In this document: positions 12,077 through 23,622 of the stretch, one piece after another
Layout of the letters: each line of letters starts with the position of its first letter
Numbering within the stretch: the stretch's first letter is position 1
Source of the DNA: Ailurus styani
Taxonomy: Eukaryota; Chordata; Mammalia; Carnivora; Ailuridae
DNA: 64,000 nt
Assembly: GCA_002007465.1 (NCBI GenBank)
Contig: LNAC01000379.1
Coordinates: forward strand, 442,903-506,902
Direction of reading: 5' to 3'
Notes under the pieces: generated by a model
The model's database searches: none
What the model was told of the DNA's origin: nothing
What the model saw: only the letters and a program-made list of their open reading frames with translations
Program-made: the position numbers and the translations under genes

Positions 12077-12212
12077 GCATCTGGCTCTCTGCTCATCAGG
12101 GTGCCTGCTTCCTCTTCTCTCTCTGCCTGCCTCTCCACCTACTTGTGATCTCTCTGTGTCAAATAAAAGAATAAAATCTTTAAGAAAAAAATAAAAATAA
12201 AAATAAAAAAAT
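12077..12212 (+). mobile_element. 5'-truncated CAN-SINE
   Basis: Begins within the element at catctggctctctgctcatc and continues through ctgcctgcctctccacct to aaaataaaaataaaaa. The tRNA-like head with boxes A and B is absent, so it cannot carry its own Pol III promoter. Confidence 0.85.
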
Positions 12213-14660
12213 GAAAAATTATGTGCTTAAAGAGAACAACGGCTTTTCTTTAAATATTACTGTAATTTTCATCTTTCACTCAGTTCAGGCTAGATTTTAT
12301 CCACATAGCAATGTGTTTAGGACTCTCAAACACAGTTGTTTAGAATGGCAAGAATGGTTAGATAAATACATGATGTGGACTGGGTGTTAAAAATGGAAAT
12401 TGGTGGAAGTTGTGGGAATCTTTAGAGTTCCTGCCCGTCCTGATGAAGGAAAGGTACTTATTCTTAGCTCTAGCTTACTGTTGCCAACATGAATAAGAAA
12501 CCACTGTGGCAATATCCTCTAGATATAAAGGAAGCCATAAATCTGGGTTTTTAAGTGAAATCTATTTCCATTCCTTTGAAGCTATATGGAAGTTGACATC
12601 CTCCTGCCTGAGCAATGTATTTGTATGTACATGCCAAAATAAACACAAAGATTGCCAGATTGAAACCTATCCTATACTGGACACTATTTATTATCCAGTA
12701 TAAAATTAATACTTAGGTGTATTATCTGAAATGGTATTACCAATTCACATAGTTCAAGATAAAAACTTTCCATAATACACAGATGACATATTCTACAGAG
12801 CAACAGGAAGGGCAAGAAACTTGGGGGTGAATTTAACCCAAGCTCATACTAACTCCCTTTTGACCAATAGCACATATTTGTAAGATCGAGGGCTAAAGCC
12901 AATATAAAAGATTAAAGCCACCTTTCTCTGTGTAAATTACCCCATACTATGAGGCAGAAATCAAAACAGCCTATGTCATTCTAAATTCTCAAAGAGAAAG
13001 AATTCCATATTTCACCTCTGTTCCTTTTAGACATTAGTTTCACCTTTCTCTTAGCAGTTATTGCTAACAGGCAGCTAATGATGAAGAATCCTTCCTGACC
13101 AGTCTCTGTTCTTTAGTATTTCTCACCTCAATAATAGCTGCCTAAATAAAACAAACTGATCAACATTTTAGGGAAGTTTGTTTATTTGTTTTTTAACCTT
13201 CAAAAGGTAATCTATGCTTAGAAGCATATAAGTCAACACAGGTGCTTAAAACCATCATCACAGATTCATTAACTGTATATAATCAACAGCTCTCAAGGCT
13301 CCCTGAGGGAAAAAAGTATACTAAAGCTAAATAAAGAACATCACATTTAAAATATTACTTCAAGTTCTAAGTTGTATTTATTTGATGTGGCTGAGAGACA
13401 AGAGAATCCACTTCCGTTCTTTCCTAGAAAAGAATCTGTCTCTCCACCTCACAATCTGCCTTGTTTCCTCCTGGGTCTTCCATTGCTGAGAGGTTAAAAA
13501 GAAACATTTCAGCTCTGGGGTTCTGGTTGCCCTGGCATTGTGAAGGACTGTCACATGGAACATTCTTTAAGGGACATCCAACGAGCTTAGCTTCATGCTA
13601 TCAGAGGCTAGGTTAGTTGGAATATAAATCTTCACAACATTAATGTGTTTTCACTAAAGCTAGCCCTAACCATCTAAAATGTTGATTTAGCTTTATTGCT
13701 CATTGTTTATTAAAATTCATCTCACAAGGTACAACTATTATAGGAAAAGGGCAATATTTGAGAGCGAATTACAAAAAAGAGAAAGAACAAAAACAATGGT
13801 CTGGAGGAAATGGAGATGTTTAGCTTATTCCTAGGGAGAAAGATTTACATGTGTGTTCTAATCCAGACATCACTCTTTAAGAATTTGGGAAATAAACAGC
13901 TCTTCTGTGTTAGAACCAAAAGTCAAGGAAAGACTATATGATTTTTCCACATCAGTGAATGTGTTATCAAAAATCACCTAGCATTATACTACTTCCAAGT
14001 TTTTAAAACCCTCTTCTACATGCCAACATTAACACAATATACAAGAAATGTAAATTCACCTTTGAACAATACATGTTGTTGTCCCTGTATGGGAAGCTTT
14101 ATTTGTTCGATTAAGTCAATTTATGTCATTGAGCATGGACTCCATACATTGTAATGTTCTAGTCACTGAAAATTCTGGAAGAAAAAGGTGATCGATTTTC
14201 CTGATAGAGACTCCAATCTCATATTTCTTGGTATATCTACTAAAACCAATGTAGCAATATATTTTATACTTGGCTTTGAGACTTCTGTCTCAGAATGAAA
14301 AGAACTTGTTATTAACCACAGTGGTGTATTCACCACTAAGTATTATGAATGTCATTAACTTTCTTTTGTTTACCAGGTACTTTGTCCTCCAGTTGCCTCA
14401 AATACTCATGTAAATCTACACAGCTGAATGTTAAGCTCTTCAAAGTTATTGACTACTCAAAGTATGTACATATAAAGGACTGAGTGAGTAGCATCAAGTG
14501 GTTAAATCCATGACTATTAGAGAATTAATGAATCTCAGGTAATTCTGTATCTACACTCAAATGCATATATTTTTATTGCATAAAATCATAATTTATGTCC
14601 AAAAGAAGACAAATGGTTCAGAGAAAACAGCATTAACTTATGAGAAAAATGTGTTCACGG
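12213..14660. other. Unassigned sequence
   Basis: About 2.4 kb without a recognisable element or gene. Some short stretches (for example around 14340-14490) look faintly like L2 3' end but are too degraded to claim. Confidence 0.4.
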
Positions 14661-14661
14661 C

Positions 14662-14830
14662 ACTCTCTGATTTACAGTGTGACTTGGAGCAAGTAACTTC
14701 AAATGTGAGAACTCGAATCCCCATCTGTGTGAAATTCAATATTAATATTGGTGTCTCTTCTTATCGGGAATTGTGAGACTAAAGTTAGCAATCATGAAGT
14801 GAATATAAGTTGTCATTTTTCATTAAATAC
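14662..14830 (+). mobile_element. Probable MIR SINE
   Basis: MIR core-like order: ctctgatttacagtgtgact, tggagcaagtaacttcaaat, ccccatctgtgtgaaat, gggaattgtgagactaaa. Diverged; the 5' end is not clear. Confidence 0.5.
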
Positions 14831-15065
14831 TATTACTAACTTTTAAAACAAAATATTACAGTTGATCAACAATTTTCCCTCAAGGTTTATCTGGTTTCTA
14901 TTAAGTACCTTGTATTTTTTAAGTATTTCTTCAGATGTCTTTATATCATATATATGTACAAAAAAACTCTAAATAAAAAAGTAATGAGATAATGCCTATA
15001 CATGCTTTTGCAATTAATCTATGATCTCAAACTTTTCCATTACTCTTATATAAAAAGTCCTCTCA

Positions 15066-15270
15066 GGTGCCTGGGTGGCTCAGTTGGTTGAGCATCTGCC
15101 TTAGGCTCAGGTCATGATCTCAGGACCCTAGGATCAAGCCCTGCCTCAGCCCCCCTTCTCAGCAGGGAGTCTGCTCCTCCTTCTCCCTTTCTCTCCTTCT
15201 GTGTGCTCACTCTCTCGAATCTCTCAAAAAAATAAATAAAATCTTTAAAAAATTAAATCAAAAACAAAAA
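15066..15270 (+). mobile_element. CAN-SINE, older arctoid form
   Basis: Head ggtgcctgggtggctcagtt, middle with a duplicated ctccttctccctttctctcc stretch, tail aaataaataaaatctttaaa. Imperfect flanking repeat aaaagtcctctca / aaaaagtctcaa. Confidence 0.92.
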
Positions 15271-15557
15271 AAGTCTCAATAAGAAGAAAATAAAGCAAGG
15301 TACTCACATGTTCTATTAACAAAGCTATTGTATATGATACATGAAGGCAATGGTTTTCAAAAATATGTAATGTAATAAACTATCCTAAAAATGAAGAAGA
15401 CCAAAGTTGGAAGACTCACATACCCCATGATTTCAATATATATTACGCAGCTACAACAATCAAGACAGTGTAGTACCACATAAGGATAGACCAGTGTAGT
15501 AGAATTAGACAAATGGAATACAACTGAGAGTCCCAAATTAAATCCTTGTTGATTTTC

Positions 15558-15767
15558 TTTTTTTTTTTTTTTTTAAAGATTTTATTTATTCATTTGACAC
15601 AGAGAGAGAGATCACAAGTAGGCAGAGAGGCAGGCAGAGAGAGGAGAGAGGAGGAAGCAGGCTCCCTGCTGAGCAGAGAGCCCGATGTGGGCCTCGATCC
15701 CAGGACCCTGGGATCATGACCTGAGCCGAAGGCAGCGGCTTTAACCCACTGAGCCACCCAGGCGCCC
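15558..15767 (-). mobile_element. CAN-SINE, young mustelid form, inside L1
   Basis: Perfect 15-bp target-site duplication tccttgttgattttc at 15543-15557 and 15768-15782. Full length with a 20-base poly(T) side and a near-consensus body, so a recent insertion. Confidence 0.97.
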
Positions 15768-15888
15768 TCCTTGTTGATTTTCAATTCGGATATCATGACA
15801 ATTAAATGGTGTAGGAATAGTTCTTTAAGCAAACACTTCTGGGACAAATGGTTATCCACATGCAGAGGACTCTGGCTTCAGACCAAAA

Positions 15889-16435
15889 TGTCATATATGA
15901 TTTCTCAACCCACACCATAAGCAATTACTATAAGGGCTTATTTGCCAGGTCTCATAAAGGAAAGCTGCACTCAACCCACCAGACTTGTTGCACAGTCAGT
16001 GCATTCCAAGATCTGAAGGGATGCAAGTCACCTAGCCCACAACGGCCATGCTCCAATGCCAACCTGTATTCCTATCCAAAGTTCATAAGTGGAGACTTCC
16101 TTCTAAAGGGCTTTACCCTTCAGTATTTACTACTTTCTACTCCAAGCACTTCATCCTCTCATTCTCCGCAGCCCTCAGGTCCATAAAACAGCAAAAGACT
16201 TTTGATTTAGAGATGACCCACCACAATAGCCAATACCACACTGCCAATGATAGCTGAAAAATTTGATAATGTCCTGTGCCTCTATGAGGTAAAATGAAAC
16301 ACTACGAGTAGCTGGCATCTCCTCTTTAGCCTCTTCTTTATACTCTCACAGTAAGTTAATAAAGTCTTGGTTGCTACTTCCAGGATGGTTTGCTATACTA
16401 ATTCACAAACTTGACACTTTCCAATTCCCGATACG
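15889..16435 (+). mobile_element. Candidate solo LTR inserted in L1
   Basis: L1 homology stops just after 15868 and resumes near 16436. The insert can be read from tgtcatatatga to atacgtaca, with TG...CA ends, and holds a polyadenylation signal (aataaag) near 16359, followed by about 75 bases. The flanks aaaa and aaat could be a 4-bp target duplication with one change. The family is not recognised, so LTR identity is inference. Confidence 0.4.
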
Positions 16436-16833
16436 TACAAAATAAATTTGAACTCCTACCTCTAACCATACACAAACCTTAACTCAAAATGGACCATGAA
16501 CTTAAATGAAAGAGCTAAAAACTTAAAATTCTTAGTATAAAAAAACAGGAGACAATCACCAGAACATGGGTTAGCCAAAGACTTCTTGAGTATGACATCA
16601 AAAGCAAAGAAACAAAAGAAAAAACAGATAAATTTTACTTTGTCAACATTAAGCACTTTTGTGTTTCAAAATAAACCATAAAGAGAAGACACTGCACAGA
16701 ATGACAGAAGACACTCTGTGATCATAGATCTCATAAGACATGTGCTTCTAGAATATATAAAGAACACTTAAAATTCAAAAATAAAAAGACCAATTTAAAA
16801 TGCGTAAAGGATGTGACAAAACATTTCTCCAAG

Positions 16834-16999
16834 GGCGCCTGGGTGGCTCAGTGGGTTAAAGCCTCTGCCTTCGGCTCAGGTCATGATCCCAGTGTCCTGG
16901 GATCGAGGCCCGCATCGGGTTCTCTGCTCGGCAGGGAGCCTGCTTCCTCCTCTCTCCTCTCCTCTGCCTGCCTCTCTGCCTNAAAAAAAAAAAAAAAAA

Positions 17000-17032
<33 letters not shown>
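16834..17032 (+). mobile_element. CAN-SINE with body deletion and ambiguous base
   Basis: Head and middle are near consensus, with a perfect 13-bp target-site duplication acatttctccaag (16821-16833, 17033-17045). After tctctgcct comes n at 16982 and then about 50 A with one t. The usual acttgtgatctct and aataaataaaatcttt segments are missing. The gap plus n suggests an assembly problem in the homopolymer. Confidence 0.9.
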
Positions 17033-17034
<2 letters not shown>

Positions 17035-17598
17035 ATTTCTCCAAGATATCGAAGTGACCATTGCTCAACATCATAAGCGACAAGGTAAATGTAAGTGAAA
17101 AAAAGTAATAAAGACCATACATTGCACAATTACGTTACATGAAATGACCAGAAAAGAAGTCCACAGAGATAGAAAATAGATTAATCATTGCGAGGGGGTA
17201 GGTGGGAAGGAGAAGTGGGGAGTGACTATCAATGTGAACAAAGTTACTTTTGGAGACTGATGAAAGTGTTCTGAACTTAGATGGATTGATAATTGTATTA
17301 CTCTTTGAATGTACTGAAAACCACTCAGTTTTATACTTTTAAAGAGTAAATTTTATGATATGTGAATTATCTTGTAGGACACTTTGACAATAATATTAAG
17401 ACAGCCAATCACAATGATATTTAACCAACAATAAAATGCAAGTTAAGAGAGCCTGACAAATCATAGAATTTGAGAAAAATCCCTCTTATTGTTCCATTAT
17501 TAATACACACACAAGCCTTTTAATCACAAATACTTATTGCTCCGTTTCCAAAAGGGTACTGTCAGAATAGCAAAAAGATAAACTAAACAATGGGCTTC

Positions 17599-17786
17599 GG
17601 GGCACCTGGGAGGCTCAGTGAGTTTAAGCCTCTGCCTTTGGCTCAGGTCATGATCTCAGGGTCCTGGGATTGAGCCCCTCATTAGGCTCCCTGCTCAGCG
17701 TGGAGCCTGCTTCCTTCTCTCTCTGCCTGCCTCTCTGCCTACTTGTAATCTCTCTCTATCAAATAAATAAATAAATAATCTTTAAA
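17599..17786 (+). mobile_element. CAN-SINE, young mustelid form
   Basis: Starts ggggcacctgggaggctcag and ends aaataaataaataaataatc. Box A carries a change (gggaggctcag). No clean target-site duplication seen. Confidence 0.93.
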
Positions 17787-17789
17787 AAA

Positions 17790-17925
17790 GTATCGTACTA
17801 AGTGAAAGAAGTCAGAAACAATGTCACGTGTTACATAATTCTATTTATGTGAAATACTAGGCATAGGTAAATTTCACATCAATAAAAACATCCCCACAAA
17901 AACACAGTGGGAAATTAGTGTCTAA
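17790..17925 (+). mobile_element. L1 3'-region fragment
   Basis: actaagtgaaagaagtcaga and ttctatttatgtgaaatact match the conserved L1 stretch upstream of the 3' UTR. Short and degraded. Confidence 0.5.
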
Positions 17926-19690
17926 AAGGATTAATTTTCCCTGAAGATTATTTTCAAGAACATCTTCTGTGAAGATGATCCTGAAACACATGAATCCTTA
18001 GACTCACATACCCTAGGAATGAAGCTGCGTGTGGACTATTTGAAAAATTGGTGTCCTAGAATAACTTCTAAAACTGCTTCTGTGAAAACTTGATCCAAAA
18101 AGGGACTGGATTCATTGATGAAGGATGTGCGAAATTGGAAATAGCCACCTCCTTTCATGTACCATCTAAATTAGTCTAAAACACCTGGAAGATTGACTCA
18201 TTCTTTCTTTATTACATCCAGACATTTTTAATTCTATAAATTCACCTTCCAGTCTTAACTCCAGCTCTATCATACCAAAGTCATCTTTTTAGATACTAGC
18301 TCTTATAGAAAAACTGAATTCTTTTTATTCAGTTCTTTCATTCGTATATTAACTCATTAATGCAATCTCCCCATCTCTAATCTAGCCTAACATTTACCTT
18401 TTAATATTCAAGCAAAATCAAGGAAATAGAAACTCCCAGAATTTCTAGGAACTAGATGAACTTATCAGCTTCTCATAGTGAATATAAACTCATTAGAAAA
18501 ATTTTTCAGTCTCATGAGAAATATATTCTAAGGAATTATCAGTTTTTCAAGAAATCTAAACCCTAATTTTATTACTAAACTGGACTGGTAAACGTACTGG
18601 ATGATGTAAATAATTTGTTGGTTCATATATGGAATTTAAGAATTAATATAAAAATTAATCATTATTATTATTGTAAATAATAATAATTATCAGCCTTATA
18701 GCCATTGTCTTCTCATAACCACTTTCCCTGTAACAGTCCCCAAGCAGTTATGAAGAGAATTCCTCAAAACCAATATGATGGCCCCAACTGTGGTATAACT
18801 AATTATATTATAGTGTTTGGGAACCTATTCCCTAAATTGACTCCCTCTCCACTCACAACAGTATACTAACAACTTAGATCCAATAAGGCTACATAATTGA
18901 GAACAATTAATACTAACAAGAATGCATAAATGTGTATGAATATTTGCATTTATATATCTATCCACTCAATTCCTGCATCCAATACCATTCCAGCTACCTA
19001 GTCCTATCAAAAGATTCAGGTACTGTGAATGAAAATAGACTAGAATAGTTTCAGCTCTGAGATTTGCTCAGCAGAAAGAACTAAATAAAACTTGCAGAAT
19101 AACAAGCAATCTGCCAAATACTGGGTATGAGCCCAGATAAATAGCACCTCCTTCTAAAAATCCAGTGGTAGAAAACGCTTAAAGAAGCATTTTCCTGTCA
19201 CTAGAAAGTATTTTAATGCTTTAGATACGAAGGCAAATGTTCCTTAAAATCACAGAAACAGGGAGATGATATCAACCTGAATATAAACATCCTAAGACTA
19301 CAATTATTCTAGTAGCCCATACAATACTCATTCTAAATTGTCTCTTTTTGAAAACATAAGCAAAGTCTTCCTATTTGGCATCACATTTTTATTTCACTTA
19401 TCTTGGTAATACAGTTAATGAAGAGAGAAGATTTGGTTAAGTGTGAAATAATACTTATCCAATTGAAGAAAAGACTGCTACTTGTACGTATTTCTAATTC
19501 CTGAAAAGTTTGACAAATGCCCAAAGGAGTTTCCAATATCCCACTATCATTTACATGGAAGAAATTATAAACTTCCAGGAACACACATGCGCACACACAT
19601 GCACACACACACAATTCAATTTGATATATACAGTGGAAAATAGGAACTAAAATGGCTACAAATTGAAGTTCTAAGATAACTTTCCTTATT
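17926..19690. other. Unassigned sequence with a CA-rich patch
   Basis: No element recognised. Positions 19578-19612 are a degenerate CA repeat (acacacatgcgcacacacat and more). Open frames across this patch encode low-complexity Cys/Val/Ala peptides and are not genes. Confidence 0.45.
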
Positions 19691-19691
19691 T

Positions 19692-19809
19692 TTAAGATTT
19701 TATTTTATTTTCATTTTGTTAAGTAATCTCTACACCCAACAGGGCGCTCAAACTCACAACCCAGAGATCAAGAGTCATGTGCACTACCCACGGAGCCAGC
19801 CAGGTGCCC
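19692..19809 (-). mobile_element. Older carnivore tRNA-Lys SINE
   Basis: Minus orientation: taagattttattttatttt, gtaatctctacacccaacag, tcaaactcacaacccagaga, gagccagccaggtgcccc. It differs from the main CAN-SINEs in lacking the CT-rich body. Confidence 0.8.
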
Positions 19810-19964
19810 CTTCAGATAATTTTCTTTAGTTCTCACACTGCCATCTTCTACTAGTCATAAGACTACTCCTTTAGATTGTCCATCCTTGTTAATATTATGA
19901 TATCAGAAAAAGAAATAGAAGGAAAGAGAAATTGTGATAATTATATACATCTGACATATACATG

Positions 19965-20375
19965 TTATTGACACAATGCTATAATTTCTGGATGAATCTG
20001 TAAAGAATTATGATGGATGAAAGAAACCAATGTCCAAAGTTTATATACTATATTATTTCATTCATATAGAATTAATCACAATTAAATATTACAAAAAGAG
20101 TAACAGATGAGTGGTTGCTGGGAAATAAGAATTGGGGGTGGTGAGAAGAAAAGATGGGAATCAATGGGTTATATAAAAGGGCAACATGTTAGATCCTTTT
20201 AGAGATGGAAATGTCGTCGACTTTGAATGCAACGGTGTCAATATGATAGTTGTGATGTTGTATTATAATTTCTCAACATGTTACCATGAAGGAAACTGGG
20301 TTAAGTATACATAGTGTTTGTCTCTATAATTACTTAAAATTGCCTGTTAATATACAATGATTTCAAAGTAAAAAC
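19965..20375 (+). mobile_element. L1 3' end
   Basis: L1M 3' UTR features in order: ttcattcatatagaattaat, acagatgagtggttgctggg, aatgggttatataaaaggg, aatatgatagttgtgatgtt. Confidence 0.6.
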
Positions 20376-20419
20376 TTTAAATAAAAATCAATTTTATTTA
20401 TCCTGCAAATAAACGATAG

Positions 20420-21250
20420 AAAATTCAACTAAAAACAAAACTATTAAAAGGTATGAAAAATATGAAGTACTTTGGGATAAATCTGATTTGTAAGACTGAT
20501 ATATTCAAGACAACAGAACATTCCTGAGATGAAATAAAGAAAAATTCACTAAATGAAGAGAGATCATGCTCATGATTAAATTCAATCTTGTTAAGATGTC
20601 AAATCTCCCCACGTTCATATATACATTAAAAAATTTTCCAATCCAGGGACACCTGTGTGGCTCAGATGGCTAAGTGCCTACTCAGGTCATGATCCCAGGG
20701 TCCTAGGATTGAGTCTCTCATCTGGCTCCTTGCTCAGCAGGGAACCTGCTTCTCTCCCTGCTTATGATCTCTCTGACAAATAAATAAAATCTTTAAAAAA
20801 AAATTTCCAATCCAAATCTCAGTAGGCTTTTATACAGAAATTAACAAGCTGAATCTAAAATTCATATAAAATAAAAATACAAAGTAACTATAGTAGACAA
20901 AACATCAATATTATAAAGCTATAATAATCACAACAGTGTATTTACAGGCATGGAGATGGACAAATGAATAGAATGTAATAGAATGAACCAAAATAGACTC
21001 ACACAAAAATGGGCAACTGATTTTCAACAAAGGAAGGCAATTTCATGAAGAAAGAATAACCTTTTCAAGAAATAGTCCTGGAAGAATTGAATATGCATAA
21101 GCATAAAAATTTTTTGAAAACCTCATACCATAAATAAAAAGTGAATCAAAATGTATCATAGACTTGAACATAAAATTAAAAAGATGAAACTTCTAGAGAA
21201 AAACACAGAAGAAAAATTTTGTGACTTTGATGTAGGCAAATATTTCTTGA
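20420..21250 (+). mobile_element. L1 ORF2 relic split by a SINE
   Basis: Shows ctttgggataaatctgattt, tcaagacaacagaacattc, gctgaatctaaaattcatat, ataatcacaacagtgtattt, ggagatggacaaatgaatag, caactgattttcaacaaagg and gaacataaaattaaaaagat. This is the L1 endgame of ORF2; stops interrupt all frames. Confidence 0.75.
20646..20801 (+). mobile_element. CAN-SINE with internal deletions
   Basis: Head gggacacctgtgtggctcag, then a shortened middle (gcctactcaggtcatgatc lacks the usual tctgccttcggc). Flanks ttttccaatcc and atttccaatcc form the target-site duplication. Confidence 0.92.
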
Positions 21251-22231
21251 AGGGTAGGCAGAATTCTAGGACAAACCCACCACTACCACCATTGGCCCCT
21301 GTTATACATACAACATATCCAATCAAACACTTCCTAAAATCCCATTTACTTTCTAATCTACTCCTATGTGGTTTCCATATTCTTCACTCTACTGAAACCA
21401 TTCTTGCCCAAATCACAAACAACTTTGTTGTTGAATCTCATGGATCCTTTTGGAATACTTACCTTGAATTTCTTGGTACTATTGAAACCCACCTCCTTTT
21501 CTAAGTATTCTACTCCACTGCTTTCCATAAATACACATTCTCCAGATTTTTCTTCTATTCAGTCGCTTTTGATGGGTAATATTACTAAGGCCATTACTTC
21601 AGTACGAGTGCTCACTCCTCAGGATTCTGTACTAAGTTCTTACTCTCCATTCATACTTTCCATGCATGTTCTCAATTCATATGGCTTTAATCAACACAAA
21701 TATATTGATGAATCACAAATTTGTATCTGTATCCCAAATTGTCCTCTATATTCCGCACACATATCTCCAATAGCCCCATAAATAATTCCAAAAGTGTGGC
21801 TCACTGGAAAAACAAAATTATCATAAGAGCAACTCCATAATCATTCTCCTACAGTGCTGCCCCTCAGAAAATAGTACCGACCATGTTGTCCAAGACAGAA
21901 AGTAAGATTCATTACTAAATCACCTTCTGAACTCTTAACCCTCTGCCCTAGCTCATGCATCAACAAATCTTGTGAACTATAACGCCAAAATGTCCTGAAT
22001 CCATCTTCACTGCTACAACCTGAGTCATGCCTTCATTTATGTGTCACAGTAACTGTTTTAATACCTTTCTAAGTGGATCATGTATATTTTCTCTTATCTT
22101 TCCACTCCATTTGGCACTGCTATGTTGCACACAGTACTAACAGTCAACTTTAAAAACATGCATCTGAAATAAATACATACATACACACATACATCTGGTC
22201 CAGCCACTTCCTTGCTTAAAACAACTCAGTA

Positions 22232-22430
22232 GGGGGATGTGGGTTGCTCGGTTGGTTAAGCATCTGCCATCAGCTCAGGTCATGATCACAGGGTCCTTGG
22301 ATCAAGCTCCATGTTGGGCTTCCTGTTCAGCAGAAAGTTTGCTTCTCCCTATTACTCTGCGCATTCCTGTCTTATGCTCTTTCTTGCAAATAAATAAATA
22401 AAATATTGTTTTAAAAATTTTTTAAATAAA
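22232..22430 (+). mobile_element. CAN-SINE, diverged, inside L2
   Basis: Reads ggggatgtgggttgctcggt, aagcatctgccatcagctca and ends aaataaataaataaaatatt. One of the more mutated CAN-SINEs here. Confidence 0.88.
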
Positions 22431-22581
22431 ACAAATTAATGATTTCTCATTTCAATCAGTCTAGATTATTTTGCATGCCTTTATACTCTTCTTTCCCAAG
22501 TGTTACCGATTAGTACCCCAAATTTTAATTTCTCTGATCCAGGACTAAATTTTCACTTACTGAAGATTCTGTGGTACTTTC

Positions 22582-22667
22582 CCATCCAAGTACTAACCAG
22601 GCCCGACCCTGCTTAGCTTCCGAGATCAGAAGAGATCGGGCGCGTTCAGGGTGGTATGGCCGTAGAC
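22582..22667 (-). pseudogene. 5S rRNA tailless retropseudogene (5' 87 nt)
   Basis: On the minus strand this is nucleotides 1 to about 87 of vertebrate 5S rRNA, beginning gtctacggccatacc and stopping at acttggatggg. I count one difference (t for g within gatctcgtctgatctc). The last third of the gene, with most of box C of the internal promoter, is absent and no A or T tail follows. A perfect 14-bp target-site duplication, tctgtggtactttc, lies at 22568-22581 and 22668-22681. The first-strand nick context (minus strand catt|gaaag) resembles the L1 endonuclease site. Too incomplete to be a working 5S gene. Confidence 0.95.
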
Positions 22668-23459
22668 TCTGTGGTACTTTCAATGCCAACCCTTTCACAT
22701 TCTGTATCTTCTACAAAATGACATTCATTCCTCCATTGTTCTCTTGGCTAATTACTACTTATCCTAATTACTACTATAAACTACTTATATCTCATCTACA
22801 TGCTAATTTCCTCTACAAACCTTTCCCAGAAATTCAGATGCTTTCTCTCTCTTCTATTTTGGCATTTGTAACACTGTATTTGAAGCTATTTACTTGCCTG
22901 TGTTCTATATTACATTATAATTTCCAAGATAGCATATACTATGATCTTATTTATCAATAAATTACTAGGGGTTAGCAAAACCTTGTGAGACATAGCAGAG
23001 GCTTAACAAATTTTTTTCTGAGGAAGATAAAGGGGAGAGAAAAGGAATGGGGAAGGAAGGAAAGTCTAAAGGACCAGGTGAGAAGATCTGCTCCTTTGTG
23101 AAAACAGCTCATTGGATAAAATTAGCTAAGAGGAAAATGTGGGATTTGCTTGAAATAAAAACTTAGCTTTTCTTTTATATCTTCTCCTACTGAAGGAAGG
23201 ACTAATAGAGTCCCACCCTAAAATTCTTCCCTCTACAAACCTTAATTCCTAATCAAAAAATAAATTCTGCCATCATTCTGGCACTTCCTAATTCTACTCA
23301 AAATAATGTGTGGAAAAATCCTGATTATGGATTAAACATTGTGATTTTCTCAGAAGTCAAAACGTTATTAACAGCAATATAGTTAATTCCACATGATAGG
23401 ACAATAGTATGTAGGTATGGGGAATATCTCTATTCAGATATCACTTATTACTTTGGGGC

Positions 23460-23461
<2 letters not shown>

Positions 23462-23506
<45 letters not shown>
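23462..23506. repeat. (TG)22 microsatellite
   Basis: About 22 uninterrupted tg units. Likely polymorphic in length between individuals. Confidence 0.97.
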
Positions 23507-23507
<1 letters not shown>

Positions 23508-23525
23508 TTTAAAAACGACAATTAG

Positions 23526-23622
23526 AGGAGGGACTAGCTGGCTCAGTCAGACCAGGGAACTCTTGATCTGAGAGTCATGTGATCAAGCCCCAAGTTGGGT
23601 GTAGAATTTACTTTAAAAAAAA
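23526..23622 (+). mobile_element. Older carnivore tRNA-Lys SINE
   Basis: Plus orientation: ggactagctggctcagtcag, gggaactcttgatctgagag, tcatgtgatcaagcccca, gttgggtgtagaatttactt and poly(A). Same form as the copy at 19692-19809, with no CT-rich body. Confidence 0.8.

Larger units (their letters stand above)
15350..17395 (+). mobile_element. Old L1, ORF2 end to 3' UTR, interrupted three times
   Basis: Collinear L1 text: acaacaatcaagacagtgta, ggttatccacatgcagagg, ccttaactcaaaatggacca, tgctcaacatcataagcg, ggagactgatgaaagtgttc, agtaaattttatgatatgtg. The reading frame is destroyed. Interruptions are a SINE (15558-15767), an unidentified insert of about 0.55 kb (near 15889-16435) and a second SINE (16834-17032). 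Confidence 0.8.
21255..22960 (+). mobile_element. L2 ORF2 (reverse transcriptase) relic
   Basis: A 137-codon frame at 21368-21781 has no function as such. It does contain a stretch reading Y-I-D-E-S-Q-I-C-I-C, aligned with the YADDSQI catalytic region of L2/CR1 reverse transcriptase, after a T-P-Q-D-S-V-L-S-S block where L2 has a GVPQGSVLG-like block. Downstream come the order cttcactgctacaacctgag, ggtccagccacttccttgct and an L2-like 3' part to about 22960. A SINE and a 5S retropseudogene inserted later. Confidence 0.7.

Noticed and set aside
16856..17129. Poly-Phe and poly-Lys open frames
   Set aside because: They translate the SINE poly(A) on either strand and cross an ambiguous base.
22571..22680. 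Functional 5S rRNA gene
   Set aside because: The 3' third is missing, including most of the box C promoter element, there is no T-run terminator, and target-site duplications flank it.
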